Shown piece after piece: positions 1-5,028 of a DNA stretch of 5,028 bases (positions are counted from its first letter, which is position 1; the number at the start of each line of letters is the position of its first letter). Location of the stretch: positions 1 to 5,028 of the forward strand of contig CAKOUU010000035.1 in the NCBI GenBank assembly GCA_934120675.1. The letters run 5' to 3'. Under the pieces are notes generated by a model that worked only from the letters and a program-made list of their open reading frames with translations, searched no databases and was not told where the DNA came from. The translations under genes and the position numbers were made by a program. The DNA is from an uncultured Clostridia bacterium (lineage in GTDB: Bacteria > Bacillota > Clostridia > TANB77 > CAG-508).

Positions 1-454
1 TAGCTCTATTATTATCTGCTGTTACATCTGCTCCTTTTTCTATAAGAAATTTTACTAGATCTGTATGTCCTCCTTTTAATGCTAATTGTAAAGCTTTATT
101 CAAAGTGTTTGTTGGATATGCTCCTTTTTCTATAAGAAATTTTACTAAATCTATATGTCCGCCTTCTGATAATAATTGTATTGTTTCATTCAAAATGTTT
201 GTTGGATCTACTCCTTTTTCTATAAGAAATTTTATTACTAAATCTATATGTCCTCCTTCTGATAATAATTGTATTGTTTCATTCAAAATGTTTGTTGGAT
301 CTGCTCCTCTTTCTATAAGGAATTTTACTAGATCTGTATATCCGCCTTCTACTGCTAATTGTAATGTTTTATTCAAGGTATTTGTTGAATATGCACCCAA
401 ATCCACTAGTTGCCGTATAATTTCCATATACTTCTCTTGACTATTTTCTTTCAT
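1..454 (-). CDS. Ankyrin-repeat protein, N-terminal part (runs off the window)
   Basis: The minus-strand reading frame from ATG at 454-452 stays open to base 1, giving 151 residues and continuing outside the window. After a short N-terminal segment (about 1-25, resembling a half-repeat with ...IIRQLVDLGAY) come four ankyrin-type units starting near residues 26, 56, 87 and 117. Each follows the pattern LN-x-x-xQL-xxx-GG-H/Y-xDLVKFLIEKGAD-P-TN, matching the ankyrin helix-turn-helix consensus (A..GH..IVK.L...GAD). The units are 30 residues long (31 in the second, with an extra Ile74), slightly shorter than the usual 33. Ankyrin arrays bind partner proteins; nothing here identifies the partner or a catalytic domain, and the C-terminus is unseen. 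No signal peptide or membrane segment is visible, so the visible part looks cytoplasmic. The start is supported by GGAGG eight bases upstream. It lies 80 bp downstream of addA with its own strong promoter, so a functional link to AddA is not implied. Confidence 0.88.
   Translation of the reverse strand, partial: MKENSQEKYMEIIRQLVDLGAYSTNTLNKTLQLAVEGGYTDLVKFLIERGADPTNILNETIQLLSEGGHIDLVIKFLIEKGVDPTNILNETIQLLSEGGHIDLVKFLIEKGAYPTNTLNKALQLALKGGHTDLVKFLIEKGADVTADNNRA
107..289 (-). repeat. Near-identical tandem duplication of one ankyrin unit
   Basis: Two adjacent units, 289-197 (93 bp) and 196-107 (90 bp), agree at 87 of 90 aligned positions by my count. One 3-bp indel adds codon ATA (Ile74) to the first unit. 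The flanking units at 379-290 and 106-1 are clearly homologous but more diverged. Identity extends to synonymous positions, which suggests recent duplication or gene conversion rather than selection on protein alone. Confidence 0.85.
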
Positions 455-462
455 ATTAGATA

Positions 463-467
463 CCTCC
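463..467 (-). promoter_or_regulatory. Ribosome binding site of the ankyrin gene
   Basis: The minus strand reads GGAGG followed by eight bases and then ATG at 454. This is a strong Shine-Dalgarno at good spacing and fixes the ankyrin start. Confidence 0.85.
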
Positions 468-509
468 AAAATTCTTTGTTTGTATTTTATTACATTTTGC
501 TACATTAGC

Positions 510-538
510 ATTATACATTATGTTATGTTAATTGTCAA
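510..538 (-). promoter_or_regulatory. Exact consensus sigma-A promoter for the ankyrin gene
   Basis: On the minus strand TTGACA (538-533) is followed by a 17-bp spacer and TATAAT (515-510), a full match to the sigma-70/sigma-A consensus in both boxes with optimal spacing. Transcription would start near 503, giving a leader of about 50 nt before ATG 454. The -35 box overlaps the addA stop codon (TGA, 537-535), so the promoter is built into the end of the upstream gene. No operator-like inverted repeat stands out around it. The match is seen directly; activity is inferred. Confidence 0.85.
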
Positions 539-3500
539 ATTTCAATTTCCTTACTTAAATTAACAGAATAAATATAAACCTTCTCCACCTTTGTACCCAA
601 AGCACTCTCCAAAGCCTGTTTGTACAAATCTAGTTGACTCTTATATTTTTCAATAAGTTCAAATTCCTTACCACTTTCAACATAATCAGTCTTATAATCA
701 ACCAAAACAATTTGCCCATTTTCATTTACAAAATATAAATCTATAATACCCTGAACAAGTATATTTTCCTTTATATCCTCATCATAAATTTGACTTGCTG
801 GAACATTAATATAAAATGGCTTTTCTTGATAATATTCTTTGGCATTTTTTAATTGTTTCCAAATCTCTGATTTTGTAAATTGTAATATTTTGTTTGGATT
901 TATTGCTTGCTTTTCTTTTTCTGTTATTATTTTATTCATTTCCAAATTTTGTATTAATGATTTTATTTTTTCTAAATCATAATCCTCTTTTGGATTTAAT
1001 TTTTGTAGGCATAAGTGTGTAAGTGTTCCTTTTTGTGCAGATGTTATTTTGGTTTCTTTTTCATCTTGTAAAAACTTAGGCTTTTCAAAAGTAACATTTG
1101 CTTTATCAGTATTGTCATTATTTTCACCTGTCTTGTCGTTTGTTTCTGTAAATTCTTTATTATCTAAACTCACAAAATCAACGCCCAATTGTTTTTGCTT
1201 CATTTGTTTTATTTTTGTAACAGAACTTTTTGTTGGAATATCAATTGCTAATTTATCAGGATATTTATATTCTATTTGTCCTTTAATTTGATTTATATCT
1301 TTTTTATTAGAATTTTCATTTAACATCTCAATTACATTTTGAGATGTATTTTTTTGCTCATTTTCTTGTTTTTTATTTTCCAAAACGCTACTTGGTTCTA
1401 TCCTATTCAATTCAAGCAAATCTTCTGTATTAGACTGTTCATACAAATATACAAGCAATATCCAGTCTAAATAGTCTTTGTATTTTTTTACTAAAATAGG
1501 ATTTATTTTTCCTTCTTTTCTTGCATAAATATTTTTTTGTTGTTCAATATCTTCTAATTGTTTTGAATAATCTTTAGAAATTCCCGTTATTATTAATTTT
1601 TCCTTTGCTCTTGTTAAAGCAACATACAAAATTCTCATTTCTTCTGAAATATTTTCATTTCTTATAACATTTTTGATTGCTTCTCTTGTTAAAGTATCAT
1701 ATTGAACTTGTGCATTGTAATTAATATATTTAGCACCTATTCCCAGGTCTTGATGCAATAGAACCGGATTTTTTCTTATATCTTGCTCATTGAATTGTTT
1801 GTTTGCATTTACCAAAAATACAATTGGAAATTCAAGTCCTTTACTCTTGTGAATACTCATTATTCTAATAACATCGTCATTTTCGCCTATTATTTTTGCT
1901 GAACTTAAATCACCTGAATTTATTTTTAGTTTTTCGATAAAGTTTATAAAATTGTATAGCCCTTTAAAGCTTGCAGTTTCATATTTTTTTGCTCTTTCAA
2001 ATAGCATCTTCAAGTTTGCTTGTCTTAAATTACCATTTGACATTAATCCCACATAATTGTAATATCCTGTGTCTGAATAGATTTTCCAAATCAATTCGTC
2101 TAATGCAAGATATTCTTGTTCTTTTCTCCATGTATCAATTTGATTTAAAAACTTTTCTATTTTTTCTTTTAATTGTGCATTAACATCAACTTTTGCTTTT
2201 TGCATACAATTATAGAAATTATCGTATTTATCTGATAAACGGATTTCTACAAGTTCGTTATCCGTGAATTTACCTATATTTGACCTTAAAACTGTTACAA
2301 GTGGAATGTCTTGCATAGGGTTATCTATTATTTTTAGTAAACTCATTATTGTTTGAATCTCTATTGAGTCTAGATATTCTTGGTTACTATCTGCAAATAC
2401 AGGCATATCAAGTTTTATAAGTTCTTGTTCATATATACTTGCCTTGTCTTTTGTGGACCTTAGCAAAATCGCTATATCTTTGTATGTTATATCTCTAAAT
2501 ATTTCCTTTTTTCTGTCATATACTTGATATTTGCTATCTATTAATTTTTTAATTTTATTTGCAACATATTTTGCTTCAATTTCAATATTTTCTAGGTGTT
2601 CTAATTCATCTAAATTTTCCACATCTTCATCATCAAAATCATCTGAATTTTCATAATATTTATTTGAGCACTCTTGGCTATCTTCTTCGTTTTCTTCCTC
2701 TGTTTTTATATCAATTATATCAATTTCTGTTTTTAAATTCTGATTTATTTTTTTATAATCTTCTGCACCAAAATTCAAATACTCGTCTTCATTATAGTCA
2801 ACTTCTCCTAATTTTGTGCTCATAATATTTTCAAAAATCAAATTTGTAAAATCAAGCACATTGTCCCTACTCCTAAAGTTCTTGAATAACTGAATTTTTC
2901 TTCCAGTGAGACAGTTGGGACAGTCCAAATTTGTCTCATTTTTTGAGTCTTTTTTTGTCAAATTTTGTTTTTCGACATTGTTTGACATATTTATGAGACA
3001 TTTTTGCACTGTCCCATATGTCTCATATTTTTCTAAAAATAGTTTTGGCATTGCTTGTCTAAATCTATAAATACTTTGTTTTACATCTCCAACCATAAAC
3101 ATATTATTTCCTCTAGAAATTGAAGAAAGAATAAATTCTTGCACTAGATTACTGTCTTGATATTCATCAATTGCAATTTCTTCGAATTTTTCTGTGTATT
3201 TTTTTGCAACTTCTGTTTTTATTATTTTTTCGTGTTTTTGCCCATTTTCATCAGTTGTTGTTTCTACATCTTTTACTAATATATTTAAAGCAAAATGTTC
3301 TATGTCCGTAAAATCTACTATGTTTTTTTCTCTTTTTCTTTTTGAAAATATTTCATCAAATTCTATAATCAAATTCTCTAGCTTTTTCAGAATATCATAC
3401 ATATCAAATATATCTTGATTTGACTGTCTTGAATCTGACACAAATATTTTGCCTGCTTTTTTCTTGAATTTATCTTTTACACTATCTCTAATTTTTTTTG

Positions 3501-4387
3501 CTTCTTCTTTAATTTCTGATTCTACTTTTTTTCTTGACCATGACAAAAATTTTATATTTTGGACTATTTCATATGCTTTATTCCAATTGTTTAAGTTTTC
3601 TTTTAATGTTATTAATTGCTTAATGTCTGACTCTATTATTTGTTTAAAAATTTCCAACTCCTTTTCATATTCCATTCCTTTTACTGTATCTTCAAGTATC
3701 GCTAGATCATCTGTTAATTCTTCATCCATCTCTTCCAGTAACACTTTGCCCCATGGAGTTTGACTAAAATCTTTATCTAGCTCATCTTTAATGTTAAACA
3801 TTTCTATTTTCTCATTTAGCCATTTTAATGGATATGGACTTGAACTTATATAACTATAAATGCTTAAAATTAAGTCTTTTAGCGGTGTATCATCTCTGTA
3901 ACTTGTATATGTATTTATAAGTTTTGTAAAATCCTTATCCTCTGATAGATATTTATTTTCAAATAATTCGTCTAAAATCTCTTGTTTTAAAAGCTCTATC
4001 TCTGGTGTATCTGCAATTCTAAAATTAGGTGATACATTTTCTAATTCATAAAAGTTGTTTTTTACAACATCTAAACAAAATGAGTCTATTGTACAAATGC
4101 TTGCCATATTTAATAGTGTAATTTGTCTTTGTAAATTTTCATTTTCCGGGTCTTCATCTAATTTTTTGTATATTGCATCTAGTACCCTTTCTCTCATTTC
4201 TGATGCAGCTGCATTAGTGAATGTTACGACTAATAATTTGTCTATGTCAATGTTTTCATTTATTGCTTTGTTTATAATTCTTTCTACTAGTACTGCTGTC
4301 TTTCCGGCTTCCTGCTGCTGCGGCAACTAATAGATTTGAATTTTTTTCATATATTGCTTGTTTTTGTTCTTTTGTCCAGTTAGGCAT
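535..4387 (-). CDS. addA: AddA, ATP-dependent helicase/nuclease subunit A, with a one-base frameshift in Walker A
   Basis: AddA is the UvrD-like helicase and RecB-type nuclease subunit of AddAB, which resects double-strand breaks for RecA-dependent repair. Starting at ATG 4387-4385, the first 27 residues (MPNWTKEQ..., then AAAAGS) are the family N-terminus with Q-motif and half of Walker A. An extra base at 4306/4307 then shifts the frame; unshifted reading stops at TGA 4258-4256. With one base removed the protein is 1283 residues, a normal length for the family plus insertions. Motifs, in corrected numbering: AAAAGSGKT about 22-30; TFTNAAASEMRERV near 55; Walker B IDEYQD about 406-411; GDVKQSIYRFRQ from 433; KNFRSR 502-507; SIHKSKGLEF from 844; YVALTRA from 921. 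The C-terminal nuclease has its catalytic set: H1124 (GTLTH), D1216 (GIIDLYF), D1230 and K1232 (DYKTD). Oddities are a palindromic insertion (455-494) and a long acidic linker at about 2590-2710. A TTG start at 4326 would give a 1263-aa product lacking an intact Walker A. Whether the shift is real or an assembly error cannot be told here. Confidence 0.95.
2907..2938. repeat. REP-like 32-bp palindrome, copy A, inside addA
   Basis: The arms TGAGACA (2907-2913) and TGTCTCA (2932-2938) are perfect inverted repeats. An inner pair TTGG/CCAA (2915-2918 with 2925-2928) would lengthen the stem. Its reverse complement matches copy B (2994-3025) at 27 of 32 positions, sharing the core ACTGTCCCA. It is read through by addA, giving ETNLDCPNCLT. 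The inverted-repeat structure is seen directly; REP or MITE identity is inferred. Confidence 0.8.
2956..2987. repeat. Third 32-bp inverted repeat between copies A and B
   Basis: The arms TGTCAAA (2956-2962) and TTTGACA (2981-2987) flank an 18-bp loop. Arm length and loop length are the same as in copies A and B, but the arm sequence differs and the core is not clearly alike. It may be a diverged copy, a structural part of the composite element, or chance in AT-rich DNA. Confidence 0.4.
2994..3025. repeat. REP-like 32-bp palindrome, copy B, inside addA
   Basis: The arms TGAGACA (2994-3000) and TGTCTCA (3019-3025) flank an 18-bp centre containing CACTGTCCCA. It lies in the opposite orientation to copy A, so A, spacer and B together form a 119-bp unit with 32-bp imperfect terminal inverted repeats. 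addA reads it as ETYGTVQKCLI. Part of this, the ETY after KY, may be native AddA sequence, so the exact insertion edge is uncertain. Confidence 0.8.
4306..4307 (-). other. Frameshift site (one extra C) in the addA Walker A codons
   Basis: The minus strand reads GCA GCA GCA GGA AGC then CGG AAA GAC. Removing one C of the CC pair gives GGA AGC GGA AAG ACA, i.e. G-S-G-K-T, followed by AVLVERI. The two frames join precisely inside the most conserved motif of the protein, so the discrepancy is a single inserted base, not a wrong start choice. No long homopolymer lies at the site. CGG is a rare-looking codon in this AT-rich sequence, although the ankyrin gene uses one. Confidence 0.92.
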
Positions 4388-4396
4388 TTTAAAATT

Positions 4397-4404
4397 CTCC
4401 TTCC
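4397..4404 (-). promoter_or_regulatory. Ribosome binding site that fixes the addA start at 4387
   Basis: The minus strand reads GGAAGGAG, then nine bases, then ATG 4387. This strong site lies just upstream of the frame that encodes the true AddA N-terminus. It argues that translation starts at 4387 rather than at the TTG at 4326, which lacks a comparable site. Confidence 0.85.
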
Positions 4405-4423
4405 ATATCCTTTTTTACGACAA

Positions 4424-4454
4424 TGTCTCATACAGAACCGTCCCAAAAAAGACA
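4424..4454. repeat. Related palindrome, copy C, between the GIY-YIG gene and addA
   Basis: TGTCTCA (4424-4430) and the weaker arm ending AAGACA (4454) flank a centre holding ACCGTCCCA, close to the ACTGTCCCA core of copies A and B. On the minus strand it reads GGGACGGTTCTGTATGAGACA in overlapping parts. It supplies the final codons and TGA stop of the GIY-YIG gene and ends 37 bp before the addA start. Membership of the same family is inferred from arm and core; the loop half differs. Confidence 0.65.
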
Positions 4455-4751
4455 TTTTCTATATCTTCTGCAGTCTACTTTTCCATGTAGATATGTTGAT
4501 AGTTTTTTCCCGTTTATTAAGTTTTCTTTTTGCTTTTTAGTTAGATTTTTTATTTGATATTCTAATTTACATGCTAGTGATTTGTCTTTGCTTTTCCATG
4601 CCGCTTCTAATTTAATAGCATTATGTGATTTTGTGTATTTTGCTCCATTTTTACTTTTGGTTTTGTGTTCATTAAAGCGTTTATCTAAGTCATTTGTCAT
4701 TCCTGTGTATATTGAGTTGTCTTCACATCTTATCATATATGTATAGTACAT
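4428..4751 (-). CDS. Small GIY-YIG domain protein (YhbQ/UPF0213 type)
   Basis: This is a 107-residue protein made almost wholly of one GIY-YIG nuclease fold. The GIY strand is YTYMIRC (3-9) and the YIG strand is IYTGMT (14-19). The catalytic-type Arg is R25 in DLDKRFNEH, GAKYTKS (36-42) is the block typical of the YhbQ group, and E64 in LACKLEYQIKNLTK fits the conserved metal-binding Glu. Members of this group are single-domain, cytoplasmic putative DNA nucleases with poorly defined roles; some act on DNA in repair or damage settings, so a repair role beside addA is possible but not shown. The last eight residues (CLFWDGSV) and the stop are encoded by palindrome copy C, so the native tail probably ended differently. 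The start at 4751 is needed for the first strand, and an in-frame TAA lies just upstream. The only strong AGGAGG lies 35 bases away, so initiation looks weak. It ends 40 bp before addA on the same strand, suggesting co-transcription. Confidence 0.9.
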   Translation of the reverse strand: MYYTYMIRCEDNSIYTGMTNDLDKRFNEHKTKSKNGAKYTKSHNAIKLEAAWKSKDKSLACKLEYQIKNLTKKQKENLINGKKLSTYLHGKVDCRRYRKCLFWDGSV

Positions 4752-4786
4752 TTTCTTTTTTTAGGTATTTTTATTTACCTTTTATT

Positions 4787-4792
4787 CCTCCT
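4787..4792 (-). promoter_or_regulatory. Strong Shine-Dalgarno at abnormal distance from the GIY-YIG start
   Basis: AGGAGG on the minus strand lies 35 bases before ATG 4751. Between them are the short arms AGGTA and TACCT, which could form a small hairpin bringing the site closer to the start. The bases directly before the ATG are A-rich with only a weak GA. The distance is seen; any looping is inference. Confidence 0.4.
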
Positions 4793-4807
4793 ATGTTTTT
4801 CCATATG

Positions 4808-4836
4808 AATATATCACAAGTTTTATTTGGTTTCAA
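4808..4836 (-). promoter_or_regulatory. Probable promoter for the GIY-YIG and addA genes
   Basis: The minus strand has TTGAAA (4836-4831), a 17-bp spacer and TATATT (4813-4808), each one mismatch from the sigma-A consensus. Transcription would start near 4801, just before the AGGAGG at 4792 and about 50 nt before the GIY-YIG ATG. No other good promoter is seen in the 40 bp directly before addA, so this one probably serves both genes. Confidence 0.6.
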
Positions 4837-4875
4837 TATATAAATATCAAATATTAATCTTTTAAATTGTATATA

Positions 4876-4881
4876 TGTCAA
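4876..4881 (-). promoter_or_regulatory. TTGACA at a possible insertion-sequence end (outward -35 box)
   Basis: On the plus strand TGTCAATGATGTG begins at 4876, 55 bp beyond the stop of the partial upstream gene. That placing and the TG terminal dinucleotide would suit the end of an IS3-type element. The same bases read TTGACA on the minus strand, pointing out toward the GIY-YIG gene, but only a poor -10 follows (ATTAAT at 17 bp). The other IS end is outside the window, so this is tentative. Confidence 0.25.
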
Positions 4882-4888
4882 TGATGTG

Positions 4889-4925
4889 AAACAAATTATT
4901 TCAAATAGTATGACTGAATTTGTTT
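4889..4925. repeat. 9-bp inverted repeat just downstream of the partial gene
   Basis: AAACAAATT (4889-4897) and AATTTGTTT (4917-4925) are perfect inverted arms around a 19-base loop, directly after the stop codon at 4931. The stem is AT-rich and no T-run follows on the minus strand, so it is a poor intrinsic terminator. It could be part of an IS end. Confidence 0.4.
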
Positions 4926-4930
4926 AATAT

Positions 4931-5028
4931 TTATGCTCTTTCTAATTCTTTCCTTTTTTCTTTTGGTGTTAAATATCCTAATACTGCCATTGGTATTCTG
5001 TTTGACCTTTTTAAGTATGCTGCTCCTT
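4931..5028 (-). CDS. C-terminal end of a possible IS3-like transposase (partial)
   Basis: The minus-strand frame entering at the window edge gives 31 residues before TAA at 4933-4931, including NRIPMAVLGYLTPKEKRKEL. The R-I-P-x(3)-L-G-Y-L-T-P-K-E pattern resembles the tail of IS3-family integrase-core transposases, which commonly end with a motif of the form R-x-H-x(3)-LGYxTPxE. The catalytic DDE residues would lie outside the window. The call rests on this short tail alone; another frame is also open through this stretch, but only this one gives a recognisable pattern. If it is a transposase, its element would end in the 4876-4930 interval, just upstream of the GIY-YIG gene promoter. Confidence 0.45.
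   Translation of the reverse strand, partial: GAAYLKRSNRIPMAVLGYLTPKEKRKELERA

Noticed and set aside
105..440. Plus-strand reading frame of 111 codons with internal repeats (MFVGYAPFSIRNF...)
   Set aside because: It is the antisense shadow of the ankyrin array: its repetitiveness follows from the 90-bp repeats, and the minus-strand frame gives a clear ankyrin consensus with a ribosome binding site and promoter.
2900..2925. Zinc-binding knuckle from the CPNC motif in AddA
   Set aside because: The two cysteines come from the inserted palindrome, and I see no second paired CxxC nearby to complete a site.
2907..3025. CRISPR array (three equally sized repeats)
   Set aside because: The three units are not direct repeats of one sequence, A and B are inverted, and the spacers are of unequal length (17 and 6 bp).
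4324..4326. TTG at 4326 as the real start of addA
   Set aside because: It lacks a good ribosome binding site, would destroy Walker A, and the 61 bases upstream encode the conserved AddA N-terminus in the other frame behind GGAAGGAG.
1049..4330. Several plus-strand open frames of 70-104 codons opposite addA
   Set aside because: All are antisense to conserved AddA coding sequence, rich in Phe, Leu and Ser as expected from the complement of A-rich codons, and none resembles a known domain.
4424..4454. Intrinsic terminator between the GIY-YIG gene and addA
   Set aside because: The stem is short and imperfect and no T-run follows it on the minus strand, so efficient termination before addA is not supported.
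4358..4540. Plus-strand 60-codon frame across the addA start and the GIY-YIG tail
   Set aside because: It lies antisense to two supported genes, overlaps palindrome copy C and shows no recognisable protein pattern.
4775..4804. Nine-codon leader peptide (MEKHRRNKR) before the GIY-YIG gene
   Set aside because: Its ATG lies at about the predicted transcript start with no ribosome binding site, so translation is unlikely.

Overview
The window reads as a stretch of chromosome from an AT-rich, low-GC Gram-positive bacterium, most likely Clostridia. The grounds are GC content well below one third, A-rich codon use, GGAGG-type ribosome binding sites, near-consensus sigma-A promoters, and an AddA-type rather than RecB-type helicase-nuclease. 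All four recognisable genes lie on the minus strand, so the transcription order runs from high to low coordinates.

Layout in transcription order: (1) 5028-4931, the last 31 codons of a protein cut by the window edge, possibly an IS3-like transposase. (2) 4930-4752, a non-coding stretch with a 9-bp inverted repeat, a possible IS end at 4876 and a good promoter candidate (TTGAAA-17-TATATT). (3) 4751-4428, a small GIY-YIG domain protein of the YhbQ/UPF0213 type. (4) 4387-535, addA, the ATP-dependent helicase/nuclease subunit A of the AddAB double-strand-break repair enzyme. (5) 454 to beyond position 1, an ankyrin-repeat protein cut by the window edge, preceded by an exact consensus TTGACA-17-TATAAT promoter whose -35 box overlaps the addA stop codon.

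Two things make the addA region unusual. First, the gene carries one extra base (plus-strand 4306 or 4307) inside the codons of the Walker A motif. The true N-terminus (MPNWTKEQ...AAAAGS) and the remaining roughly 1256 codons (GKTAVLVERI...) therefore lie in different frames. Removing one base restores a 1283-residue protein with all helicase motifs and a complete RecB-family nuclease domain. Second, a 119-bp segment (2907-3025), made of two 32-bp hairpin-forming repeats in inverted orientation, sits in frame inside addA and adds about 40 residues between helicase motifs III and IV. A related palindrome (4424-4454) lies between GIY-YIG and addA and supplies the last eight codons and the stop codon of the GIY-YIG gene. 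These look like REP/MITE-like mobile palindromes tolerated inside coding sequence.

Functionally, addA and the GIY-YIG gene are 40 bp apart and probably co-transcribed, while the ankyrin gene has its own promoter. No addB is visible next to addA. I found no CRISPR array, tRNA, rRNA or convincing intrinsic terminator, and no new multi-gene defence or biosynthetic system. The in-frame palindromic insertion is the most interesting signal.
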